A stretch of DNA of 64,000 bases from Sutcliffiella tianshenii. GTDB lineage: Bacteria > Bacillota > Bacilli > Bacillales > Bacillaceae_I. Location: positions 186,001 to 250,000 of the forward strand of contig NZ_JAFBED010000002.1 in NCBI RefSeq assembly GCF_016908565.1, read 5' to 3'. The stretch's first letter is position 1. Each line of letters opens with the position of its first letter. Positions 47,094 to 54,542 of this stretch are shown in pieces. Both the position numbers and the translations under genes were made by a program. The notes beneath the pieces were generated by a model, which had not been told where the DNA came from, ran no database searches, and saw nothing but the letters and a program-made list of their open reading frames with translations.

Positions 47094-47465
47094 ATGAAGA
47101 TTAATCAACAATATAGAAGAATATTTTTAGGTGTTGTCCTTTTAATCATTTTGATTTTTGCTTATTCTTTTTATCAAGATTCAATGAAAAATAACTACAG
47201 AGAAGAATATCAGGGGAGGGCTAGATTAGAGCTTTCAAGAGAAACTGATATCGACTTTGATAAGATAGAAAATCCAGATGGTATAAAAGTAAAAAAGAAT
47301 GTAAAAATGCCTGATGGATTGGATGATAGAATAGCTCAAGTAAATCTAATACAATTTGATTGGAAAGATCAAGATGGCAAAGCTTACACAATAAGTTACC
47401 TAGAATATGTATTTAAAAATGGGGCTACATTTATTGAAAAAACTGAGAGGAGAATTTTAGACTGA
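47094..47465 (+). CDS. Unknown membrane-anchored protein
   Basis: This 123-residue protein has an N-terminal membrane anchor (about residues 10-27) and an extracytoplasmic domain of about 95 residues rich in charged residues, ending in a strand-like ISYLEYVFKNGATFIEK. GGAGGGGG precedes ATG 47094; the in-frame upstream ATG at 47070 is less likely. It is A+T-rich compared with its neighbours. It lies next to the tRNA-Sec gene. I do not recognise it. Confidence 0.7.
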   Translation: MKINQQYRRIFLGVVLLIILIFAYSFYQDSMKNNYREEYQGRARLELSRETDIDFDKIENPDGIKVKKNVKMPDGLDDRIAQVNLIQFDWKDQDGKAYTISYLEYVFKNGATFIEKTERRILD

Positions 47466-47558
47466 GGATAACAAAAAAAATCGTAAATACCTTCTCTACC
47501 ACCTAAATTGGTAGTTATTTTTATGAGTGATCAGATTTGGTTAATGAGTTTTTAAAGT

Positions 47559-47655
47559 TGGCGGGACTGCGTGGGAATCGAACCCACCTGGGACGGCACG
47601 CGCCCCACAAGCGGTTTTGAAGACCGAGACAAGCACCAGCATTGCAATCAGCCCC
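47559..47655 (-). tRNA. selC: Selenocysteine tRNA, anticodon UCA
   Basis: Read on the minus strand, 97 bases including an encoded CCA fold as a tRNA-Sec. The acceptor is GGGGCTGA with GCAGTCCC (seven pairs plus a terminal A-G), the T stem is GTGGG/CCCAC around TTCGATT, and the anticodon loop is CTTCAAA, giving UCA. A long variable arm (TGGGGCG with CGTCCCA, five-base loop) and an extended D arm with a four-base TGGT loop are specific to tRNA-Sec. The D stem has one bulged T. It lies 7 kb from selB and is the only tRNA in the window. Confidence 0.95.
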
Positions 47656-47772
47656 ACTTAAGGTAGTTGTATCTATGCTTACATCGTAAGTCACTAGAGT
47701 TTATTTGGATCTTACCAAGCGGTTTTATTCTTAATCGACACGGTTTATATTATGGACCATTTATTGACTTTT

Positions 47773-47795
47773 TTCAACTAGAAGAACTAGTTGAA
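47773..47795. repeat. Perfect inverted repeat
   Basis: TTCAACTAG and CTAGTTGAA are perfect inverse copies around AAGAA. It lies four bases from a second, larger inverted repeat. The surrounding 47656-47848 gap shows no gene. Confidence 0.7.
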
Positions 47796-47798
47796 TTT

Positions 47799-47847
47799 AA
47801 TAAAACAATAAAGAGTACTAACAGTTAGTACTCTTTACTGTTTTATT
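47799..47847. terminator. Large hairpin at the 3' end of the DUF262-HNH gene
   Basis: A 24-pair stem joins AATAAAACA, a single A-C mismatch and TAAAGAGTACTAA with their inverse copies. It starts one base after the DUF262-HNH stop and probably terminates or protects that transcript; the following T-run is poor, so a repeat-element origin is possible. Confidence 0.65.
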
Positions 47848-47848
47848 G

Positions 47849-49687
47849 TTAGACATCTAATGATAATTGGGTAGTTGTTGGAGTACTCTTTTTAGCTTCA
47901 TTCTTATTATTTTTCTCGCTGATATTTACTTTTTTATTTAGATTTGTTTGTTTGATTTTCTCTAAATTAATCTTGGTAATACTCTCTAGTATTCTTCTGT
48001 TGTTGTTACAGTAGGGGTGTGTTATACGACCGTTATTTAAATCATTTGTACCACCCATTGATCGTTCATGAATATGGTCTACTTGATGTGAATTCCCTAA
48101 ATCTACATACCCACCACATATTTCACACTTAACTTGTGCTTCAATAAAATTTTTAATTTCAATTTTATTTTTGGTCAATGAAGAAAATGGTTTTGATTTT
48201 TCTCCAATGTTTTCTAGATAAGTACAAAAGCTAATATAAGTTGGCTCATGGTAATCTTTAAGGAAATCTTTTATTATACTTGTTAGTCCTTTTTTTGATT
48301 TTACACCACTTACTAATGTGTCTAGGAACTCGTCGAGTAAATCAATAGATTTATCGGTTAATCGACGGGGACCAATTCCTTTCCTATTCATTGCATAAAA
48401 TATATAATCTCTAGCTATAGACCAACATTCTTCAAATTGAGACCTATACAATGTGAAGGTATACTTTCTCTTTTTTATGTCAGTATCGCTTCCTCTAGAG
48501 AACCAAGCAAGGAACATTAAGAGCATCTGTTCACGGTATTTACCATCGCTTGAGTAAAAATAAAGTGGTGGGTATAGGCCAACGGATTGGGACAACTTTC
48601 CTCTAATATGATTCATGGTACTTTCAAGATTCTTCAAGGTATCAAATGTTTTCTGAGAAACTATAATCTCATTTGCTTCGTCTGATAGGTTTGAAAGAGT
48701 AGTAAATAGGGTATTATCACCCGTTTTCTTATGTGAGGAAATAGCCAAGAGATTTAACAAAAAAGCATGCTTATAAAAACCGTTCTTTCTTTGAAGCTTG
48801 ACAAATGGCATATATGTTATACTCTCATTAACGTGATTATCTGAATCACTTAATAAGAGATTGTAACATCGTTTGCTAATCTCATTACACTCTACGATAT
48901 TATCAATCCATACTGATTCTTTATAACCGTTAGCAATAATCCCAGTTATTGCTCGAGCGACTGGTGATCTACGGTATTTTAAGAAATCCACTTCTTGTGA
49001 TTCAAGTGGTGTACCACCAGTATTTATATTTAAGAATGACTCTTCAGCAACTTTATAGTCGCCAACAACCCATTGAATAGGTATTGTTAAGGATGTACTT
49101 AGATTGTAAAAAAACTTTCCTCTTATTGCAGTAGCTTCATCCATTGTATCAAAAGGATCCTTTCGATTATCTACGGCATTTCTATATAGTTTTCCAGCTT
49201 TAACACAATTTTCAAAACTACCAATTTCTGAGCTAATAGATTCTCTTAATCGTTGGGAAGCAGATTTTTCATCTTCTTCTAAATAATTATATTCTTGAGC
49301 AGAGGAAGAATCTCCCCAATCATTTGTAAACCATGCTCTAATTGCAGATAATCTGTGAGCCCCATCTAAAACAAATATATGACCAGTGGAAGTATTTAGC
49401 CAAAATATTACTCCTGGGATAACTCTGTTATTTTGGAGTGCCTTAAGTAAGTTTATATATTTATCATCTTCCCAACAAAAGGTGGGTCTCTGAAACTCTG
49501 GTTTTCGCAATCTATCCCAGATTGTTAGTCCGGAATTATCCTCTAAGAAATCTCTATAGTCTAGATTTGACTTTTGATGTAACTTTGCTTCTTCAGATTT
49601 TCCAATCTTATCATATTCACATTTTGTAAACAAAGACTCTGAGGGAATATGATGATCTAAATTTACATGAATGTTTGTTTTCCCCAA
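47849..49687 (-). CDS. DUF262 (ParB-like) protein with C-terminal HNH nuclease domain
   Basis: This protein of about 612 residues combines two parts. The N-terminal DUF262/ParB-like region has PEFQRPTFCWEDD (near 64-76) and the nucleotide-binding FVLDGAHRLSAIRAW (near 105-119). The C-terminal HNH fold (about 521-560) has Cys-x2-Cys, HQVDHIHERSMGGTNDLNNG and a final Cys-Asn. DUF262 with a nuclease domain recurs in phage-defence enzymes such as GmrSD and SspE, so a defence or restriction role is plausible but unproven. TTG 49687 is chosen because AAAGGAG lies eight bases upstream. It is much more A+T-rich than the flanking genes and stands alone, which suggests horizontal transfer. Confidence 0.8.
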   Translation of the reverse strand: MGKTNIHVNLDHHIPSESLFTKCEYDKIGKSEEAKLHQKSNLDYRDFLEDNSGLTIWDRLRKPEFQRPTFCWEDDKYINLLKALQNNRVIPGVIFWLNTSTGHIFVLDGAHRLSAIRAWFTNDWGDSSSAQEYNYLEEDEKSASQRLRESISSEIGSFENCVKAGKLYRNAVDNRKDPFDTMDEATAIRGKFFYNLSTSLTIPIQWVVGDYKVAEESFLNINTGGTPLESQEVDFLKYRRSPVARAITGIIANGYKESVWIDNIVECNEISKRCYNLLLSDSDNHVNESITYMPFVKLQRKNGFYKHAFLLNLLAISSHKKTGDNTLFTTLSNLSDEANEIIVSQKTFDTLKNLESTMNHIRGKLSQSVGLYPPLYFYSSDGKYREQMLLMFLAWFSRGSDTDIKKRKYTFTLYRSQFEECWSIARDYIFYAMNRKGIGPRRLTDKSIDLLDEFLDTLVSGVKSKKGLTSIIKDFLKDYHEPTYISFCTYLENIGEKSKPFSSLTKNKIEIKNFIEAQVKCEICGGYVDLGNSHQVDHIHERSMGGTNDLNNGRITHPYCNNNRRILESITKINLEKIKQTNLNKKVNISEKNNKNEAKKSTPTTTQLSLDV

Positions 49688-49800
49688 TGAATACACTCCT
49701 TTTATATATTAATAGTTATATCTTTACAATTATAACAAATTTTTTCCTCTTAATGTTTATTTTGGTAAAGTCATAGTGATGTAGTGTTAATTCACACAAT

Positions 49801-49872
49801 GGGGTCGGCCCTAAAGCGGTCGGGATCCTTCGAGAGGCTTTAAAGGAAAAAGGACTATCCTTTAAGAGTTGA
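49801..49872 (+). pseudogene. C-terminal remnant of a helix-hairpin-helix DNA-binding protein
   Basis: Twenty-three codons read Gly-Val-Gly-Pro-Lys-Ala-Val-Gly-Ile-Leu-Arg-Glu-Ala-Leu and end in GLSFKS before TGA 49870. This matches the end of small helix-hairpin-helix proteins resembling the RNA polymerase alpha C-terminal domain. No start or upstream domain is present, and the sequence before it is non-coding, so it is a truncated leftover. It lies just beside the DUF262-HNH gene, which may have replaced the rest of it. Confidence 0.6.
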
Positions 49873-49986
49873 CGAAAATATTAGAAAAATTAAATTATAC
49901 CATTTCAATCCATCCCAAACTTTTATATAATAGTAGTAAGTTTTTCGTAAAGCGAAATATATTTTTCAAAGATGGGGAGAGATATC

Positions 49987-51795
49987 ATGACGAAAGTAAT
50001 GAATAAGACACTAACGAGAAGTGAAGTGCCTGTTGAACATACTTGGGACCTTCGCGACCTGTTTGAAACCGAAAAGGATTGGGAGGCGGAACTGGCTGCC
50101 ATACCACAGGACCTGGATTCTGTTACCCAATACAAAGGTAGGGTGGGAGACAGCGCAAAGACACTTCTTGATAGCCTGCTTGCAAAGGATGCCCTGGCAG
50201 AACGTATGACGAGGGTGATGACGTTTGCAAGTCTACGCCAGTCCGAGGATGGAACGAATCCTGTGAACCAGGCAAATTCTGCAAGGGTTGCCTCGATGCT
50301 TGGTAAAGTACAATCACGTTTGGCATTCCTTTCATCGGAAATCCTTGAATTGGATGAAGAGACAGTGGAAGCATACATACAGCAAGAATCAGGATTAAAG
50401 GATTACAGTAAAACATTGCATGATTTGATGGGGACAAAACCCCATCGTCTATCCCCGGAAGCGGAAGAAGTGCTTGCAGCATTCAGTGAAGTGCACAATG
50501 CACCATATATGATCTACCTGCGAAGCAAAACGTCCGATATGAAGTTTTCTTCGTTCACAACGGATGACGGGACCGAGCATCCATTGACGTTCAACTCTTT
50601 CCCTTTTTATGAGGAATCAGCAGATACCGAGATCCGCAGGAAGGCGTATGCTTCCTATACGAAAACATTGAATCAATATAAGAATACTTATGCAGCCACT
50701 TACGCTACGGAAGTAAAAAAGCAGGTGATTGAATCTCGTCTGAGAAACTATGAATCTGTAACGGATATGCTGTTGCATGATCAGGATGTCTCAAAAGAGA
50801 TGTATCATAACCAGCTTGATACGATCCAAACTGAACTGGCTCCACATATGCAGAGATTTGCAAGGCTGAAAAAACGCCTTCTTGGGCTGGACAAGATGAC
50901 CTATTGCGACTTGAAAGCACCACTTGATCCCGAGTATAACCCGGAAATCACCTATGAAGAATCCTCCCGCATTATCTTGGAATCATTGGAGATCATGGGA
51001 GAGGAATACATGGATATCATGAAAAAGGCCCTTTCTGAACGTTGGGTTGATTTGGCGGACAATGAAGGGAAAGCGTCAGGTGCGTTCTGTTCAAGTCCTT
51101 ATGGCGTGCATCCTTATATCCTGATTACATGGAACGATTCCATGCGCAATGCGTTTACGCTGACACATGAACTCGGACATGCCGGACACTTCAGTTTGGC
51201 CGGGCGCTATCAGACATTTACGAATACCCGTCCTTCGAGATATTTTGTTGAAGCACCTTCCACAATGAATGAAATGCTTCTTAGTCAGCATATTTTGGCT
51301 AAACCAAATGATGAGCGCATGAGACGCTGGGTGATCCTGCAATCACTTGGGACGTACTATCATAATTTTGTCACGCATATCCTGGAAGGAGAACTTCAGC
51401 GCAGAGTCTATGATTTGGCTGATAAAGGGACGCCGATCACAGCAAAGCTGCTCTGCGAACAAAAAACAGAGCTTCTGTCCAAGTTCTGGGGAGATAGCGT
51501 GGAAATCGATGAAGGTGCAGGATTGACCTGGATGCGTCAGCCTCACTATTATATGGGTCTTTATCCGTATACGTATTCAGCAGGACTTACAGCCTCGACA
51601 GCTGCTGCACAAAGCATCCAGGAGGAAGGCCAGCCTGCAGTGGATCGCTGGTTGGAGGCATTGAAAGCCGGAGGTACCTTGAAACCGCTGGACATGATGA
51701 AACTTGCTGGTGTAGATATGTCCACGCCGGCACCGATCCAAAAGGCTGTCGCCTATGTAGGGCATCTAGTTGACGAACTAGAAAAAAGCTTCTGA
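49987..51795 (+). CDS. pepF: Oligoendopeptidase F
   Basis: PepF is a cytoplasmic zinc metallopeptidase of family M3 that cleaves oligopeptides. The 602-residue product has the HELGHAGHF zinc motif (His-Glu-x2-His) with the third ligand Glu about 25 residues on in VEAPSTMNEM, and the N-terminal M3 helical domain starting at TWDLRDLFETEKDW. ATG 49987 follows GGGGAG by seven bases; an in-frame ATG 15 bases earlier overlaps it. It is monocistronic. In bacilli it is linked to peptide turnover and, when overexpressed, to inhibition of sporulation. Confidence 0.95.
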   Translation: MTKVMNKTLTRSEVPVEHTWDLRDLFETEKDWEAELAAIPQDLDSVTQYKGRVGDSAKTLLDSLLAKDALAERMTRVMTFASLRQSEDGTNPVNQANSARVASMLGKVQSRLAFLSSEILELDEETVEAYIQQESGLKDYSKTLHDLMGTKPHRLSPEAEEVLAAFSEVHNAPYMIYLRSKTSDMKFSSFTTDDGTEHPLTFNSFPFYEESADTEIRRKAYASYTKTLNQYKNTYAATYATEVKKQVIESRLRNYESVTDMLLHDQDVSKEMYHNQLDTIQTELAPHMQRFARLKKRLLGLDKMTYCDLKAPLDPEYNPEITYEESSRIILESLEIMGEEYMDIMKKALSERWVDLADNEGKASGAFCSSPYGVHPYILITWNDSMRNAFTLTHELGHAGHFSLAGRYQTFTNTRPSRYFVEAPSTMNEMLLSQHILAKPNDERMRRWVILQSLGTYYHNFVTHILEGELQRRVYDLADKGTPITAKLLCEQKTELLSKFWGDSVEIDEGAGLTWMRQPHYYMGLYPYTYSAGLTASTAAAQSIQEEGQPAVDRWLEALKAGGTLKPLDMMKLAGVDMSTPAPIQKAVAYVGHLVDELEKSF

Positions 51796-51877
51796 AATTT
51801 TAATGAATTTCATTGACCTTTATGATTTTCTTGTATAAACTGTTTTAAGGAAACAGAATGAAAAGGGGGGAAGAGTA

Positions 51878-51940
51878 ATGGTGAAACGTTCTAACCAAGC
51901 GGATGCAGGCATTATTCTTCTCTATAAATATCAGGACTAA
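51878..51940 (+). CDS. 20-residue leader-like peptide
   Basis: A short frame of 20 codons starts at ATG 51878, directly after GGGGGGAAGAG, and ends at TAA 51938-51940. The product is basic and polar at the start and hydrophobic in its middle (AGIILLYKY). The stop codon lies inside the left arm of a perfect terminator hairpin. The close fit of ribosome site, frame and hairpin, ahead of a UMP-kinase-type gene, suggests a translated leader that could affect termination, or simply a tiny gene with its own terminator. I do not recognise the peptide. Confidence 0.5.
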   Translation: MVKRSNQADAGIILLYKYQD

Positions 51941-51967
51941 AGGTGTTTTTGCCTTTAGTCCTTTTTA
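51933..51967 (+). terminator. Terminator or attenuator between the short frame and the UMP-kinase paralogue
   Basis: AGGACTAAAGG pairs perfectly with CCTTTAGTCCT around an eight-base T-rich loop, followed by T4 and A/T. The downstream gene starts 22 bases later, so readthrough is needed for its expression unless it has its own promoter. Confidence 0.85.
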
Positions 51968-51988
51968 TTTGGAGAAAGTGGGGATGAC

Positions 51989-52720
51989 ATGTACAAGAGA
52001 GTCATGATCAAATTAAGCGGCGGGGCACTTGCTGACAAGAGTGGCAACAGCTTTTGCCCTGAAAGATTGGAACATATCGCAAACGAAATACTATCCATTG
52101 TAGAAAATGGGGTTGAGGTATCCATTGTCATCGGTGGAGGAAATATTTTTCGCGGAAGCATGGCGGATGCTTGGGGCATCGACCGGGTAGAGGCTGATAA
52201 TATCGGTACGCTTGGCACAATCATCAACAGTTTGATGCTGCGCGGGGTGTTAAAAAGCAAAACAGAAAAAGATGTCCGAGTCATGACTTCCATTGCAGTG
52301 ACTTCTGTAGCAGAGCCATACATCCGGTTGAGGGCCATGCACCATCTTGAAAAAGGACATATCGTCATTTTCGGCGGCGGGAACGGGCAGCCATTTGTAA
52401 CGACCGACTATCCAAGTGTGCAGAGGGCGATCGAGATAAACTGTGATGCTATTTTTGTGGCCAAACAAGGTGTCAACGGAGTCTTTACAAGTGATCCTAA
52501 AACAAGCAAAGATGCAAAAATGTACCGGGTTTTGCATTACAACGATGTGATAAAAAATAATATCAAGGTGATGGACCAATCCGCCCTGCTGCTCGCGAGG
52601 GACTATAGTCTGCCAGTGCACATCTTCAACTTTGATGAAATAGGGGCAATGGGAAGGATATGCATGGGTGAATCCATCGGGACGATCGTAAATAATGAGG
52701 TTACAGTGAAAAACCTGTAA
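51989..52720 (+). CDS. UMP-kinase-type amino-acid kinase family protein (PyrH paralogue)
   Basis: This 243-residue protein has the full UMP kinase layout: KLSGGAL (P-loop-like, where PyrH has KLSGEAL), VIGGGNIFRG, AEPYIRLRA, GGGNGQPFVTTD (normally GTGNPYFSTD) and DGVF-type VNGVFTSDPK. The changed GNGQ and GGAL positions show it is a divergent paralogue. The essential pyrH normally sits between tsf and frr, so this is a second copy. It may phosphorylate UMP or a related nucleotide. GTGGGGATG precedes ATG 51989. A short frame and hairpin lie directly upstream. Confidence 0.8.
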   Translation: MYKRVMIKLSGGALADKSGNSFCPERLEHIANEILSIVENGVEVSIVIGGGNIFRGSMADAWGIDRVEADNIGTLGTIINSLMLRGVLKSKTEKDVRVMTSIAVTSVAEPYIRLRAMHHLEKGHIVIFGGGNGQPFVTTDYPSVQRAIEINCDAIFVAKQGVNGVFTSDPKTSKDAKMYRVLHYNDVIKNNIKVMDQSALLLARDYSLPVHIFNFDEIGAMGRICMGESIGTIVNNEVTVKNL

Positions 52721-52807
52721 GGATATAATAGCTTTCTCCTTGTTAGTTTAAAAAGAAGAGATTAATATGGAATTAAGCAATTTTTCATCTACTAATCTGT
52801 AAAGACA

Positions 52808-52833
52808 TGAAACCTTTTGAAAACTTGCCCGTA
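52808..52833 (+). promoter_or_regulatory. Sigma-W-type promoter of spo0M
   Basis: TGAAAC (52808-52813), a 16-base spacer and CGTA (52830-52833) exactly match the sigma-W consensus. It lies 50 bases before spo0M, a known sigma-W target in B. subtilis. Confidence 0.85.
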
Positions 52834-52883
52834 AATAACCTGTTATCAAAAATCTAATTTGAATTGGTGTAGGGGGTATTGGC

Positions 52884-53654
52884 ATGTCCTTTTTTAACAA
52901 GGCATTGGCGAGTATTGGGATAGGTGCAGCAACGGTGGATACCAAATTGGGGAACGACCGTCTGGTTCCAGGTGAAGAAGTAAAAGGTGTTGTAGAAATC
53001 AAAGGCGGTTCAACCGAACAGCAAATTGATACTATCTATCTTACGCTTGTCACGACCTATATAAAAGAGTCCAATGACACGAAGATACAAAAGCAAGCAA
53101 CCATCGAATCTATTAAACTTGTGGACCCGTTTACCATTGGGCCGAATGAAAAGAAGGAGTTTCCTTTTAACTTTGTCCTTCCATATGAAACGCCGGTTAC
53201 GATGGGAAGCACGAAGGTCTGGATTCAAACGGGACTGGACATCAAAAATGCCGTGGATCCTTCTGACAGGGATTTTATTGACGTGATTCCTTCCACCATC
53301 GTTTCAGCAGTTCTGAAGGCAGCTACCGATATCGGATTCCGCCTTAGGAAAGTGGAATGTGAAGCGGCACCTTACAGATTGAAGACACGCCAACCCTTTG
53401 TACAGGAATTCGAACTTGTTCCTACATCCGGTGCTTATCGTGGGAGATTGGATGAGATAGAATTCATGTTCCTGAACCAGACAGCCGAGCAAGTTGACGT
53501 TTGGATGCAGGTGGATCGCAAGGCACGAGGCTTGGGAAGTCTCCTTTCAGAAGCTTTGGAAATGGACGAATCACATGTGAACTTCACAGTGACCAAACAT
53601 GATCTGCCAAATTTGGAACAGAAGCTGATGAGCATCATCCAAAGATATAGCTGA
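52884..53654 (+). CDS. spo0M: Sporulation-control protein Spo0M
   Basis: Spo0M is an arrestin-like cytoplasmic protein that affects sporulation and cell division in bacilli. The 256-residue product has the family opening SFFNKALASIGIGAATVDTKL, two beta-sandwich halves (LVPGEEVKGVVEIKGG and LKTRQPFVQEFELVPTSGAYRGRLDEIEF) and a C-terminal helical tail. AGGGGGTATTGGC precedes the ATG. The sigma-W-type promoter upstream supports cell-envelope stress control. It is monocistronic with a clear terminator. Confidence 0.94.
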   Translation: MSFFNKALASIGIGAATVDTKLGNDRLVPGEEVKGVVEIKGGSTEQQIDTIYLTLVTTYIKESNDTKIQKQATIESIKLVDPFTIGPNEKKEFPFNFVLPYETPVTMGSTKVWIQTGLDIKNAVDPSDRDFIDVIPSTIVSAVLKAATDIGFRLRKVECEAAPYRLKTRQPFVQEFELVPTSGAYRGRLDEIEFMFLNQTAEQVDVWMQVDRKARGLGSLLSEALEMDESHVNFTVTKHDLPNLEQKLMSIIQRYS

Positions 53655-53660
53655 TAGATA

Positions 53661-53697
53661 AAAAAACAGATGCAGGGCAATCCGCATCTGTTTTTTC
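53661..53697 (+). terminator. Intrinsic terminator after spo0M
   Basis: AAAAAACAGATGC pairs perfectly with GCATCTGTTTTTT around a ten-base loop. Confidence 0.92.
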
Positions 53698-53755
53698 ATT
53701 TATATCCATAAATTGATATAATAAATCTATTAAGACATGATGCTGGAGGATTATT

Positions 53756-54244
53756 TTGGATTTATACTGTACTAAACACAAAAAGAGATTGTCTGAGCGC
53801 TATGATCCAAAAAGTACTTTCATAGAAATATACTGTGTCGACTGTGAAATGGAAGAGAGATATCAAACACTGCTGGCACTTTCCACAGAAGAGCGCAAAC
53901 AGGTCATCAGGAAGTTTTCCTATAGGAAAGGAATCATTATTGCCGGTGGAGTTGCAGCGATATTATTACTTCCGTTACCCGTGCCTCTGAAAATAGTCTC
54001 TCTTTTCATTTGCAGCATTATCATATTTAAAGTTCTGATCGAGCCTCTATTATTTGAACCTGCTGCCCAGAAGCCTTTATGGGAAGATGTTCGTGCAAAG
54101 GCTTTAAATCAGAGCAGCATTCAGGCGAATCAGGTGGATAATGTGAAACGGCAATGGAAAAAAGGCTTTTTGCAGGAACGAAAAAATAAAAAGTGGACAG
54201 AGGAAGAGTGGCAACAGTATCTGCGGCAATTTTATAAAAAATAG
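53756..54244 (+). CDS. Unknown membrane protein with N-terminal Cys/His motif
   Basis: This 162-residue protein starts at TTG 53756 after GGAGGATTA. Its first 32 residues contain Cys-x2-His and, 22 residues later, Cys-x2-Cys (CVDC), which could bind zinc. Two membrane segments follow (about 62-77 and 80-98), then a basic, helical C-terminus ending KKWTEEEWQQYLRQFYKK. I do not recognise the family. It is followed 70 bases later by the gerP-like gene. Confidence 0.7.
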   Translation: MDLYCTKHKKRLSERYDPKSTFIEIYCVDCEMEERYQTLLALSTEERKQVIRKFSYRKGIIIAGGVAAILLLPLPVPLKIVSLFICSIIIFKVLIEPLLFEPAAQKPLWEDVRAKALNQSSIQANQVDNVKRQWKKGFLQERKNKKWTEEEWQQYLRQFYKK

Positions 54245-54314
54245 TATGGCAGGGACGTCCACCTATACAAGCAAAAACATGCCATCATACCTTAATTGTA
54301 AAGGGGTGAAGGAA

Positions 54315-54542
54315 ATGGCGTGTTTTATCAACAAGGTAATCATCGAAAACGTAAATGGCGGTGTCGTGAATTTCGGAAACATTTTTAAAGCGTGTCCGAT
54401 TGCTGAAGAAACTGGTGTGACCGGTTCCGGCAGTGGGAATTTGGGAAATAACATTAAAACATTCACAAAGGTAAGTGTTGTGAAAGTATGCGGGAAAAAG
54501 AACGTCCAGTTTATTGATGAAATAGGTGAGGATATTGACTAA
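54315..54542 (+). CDS. GerPA/GerPF-type spore germination protein
   Basis: This 75-residue protein has the repeated pattern of small GerP proteins: VNGGVVNFGNIFKACPIAEETGVTGSGSGNLGN, with GSGSGN corresponding to the GSGS-FNTGD loop of GerPA and GerPF. GerP proteins lie in the spore coat and help nutrients reach the germinant receptors. It lacks the other gerP genes and has a Cys-rich start (MACFINK, later KACP, VKVCG) that is unusual for the family. GGTGAAGGAA precedes ATG 54315. It overlaps the start of selB by eight bases. Confidence 0.78.
   Translation: MACFINKVIIENVNGGVVNFGNIFKACPIAEETGVTGSGSGNLGNNIKTFTKVSVVKVCGKKNVQFIDEIGEDID

Noticed and set aside
47559-49800. Island integrated into the tRNA-Sec gene
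   Set aside because: I saw no integrase and no repeated copy of the tRNA 3' end on the far side of the DUF262 gene, which lies on the 5' side of the tRNA.
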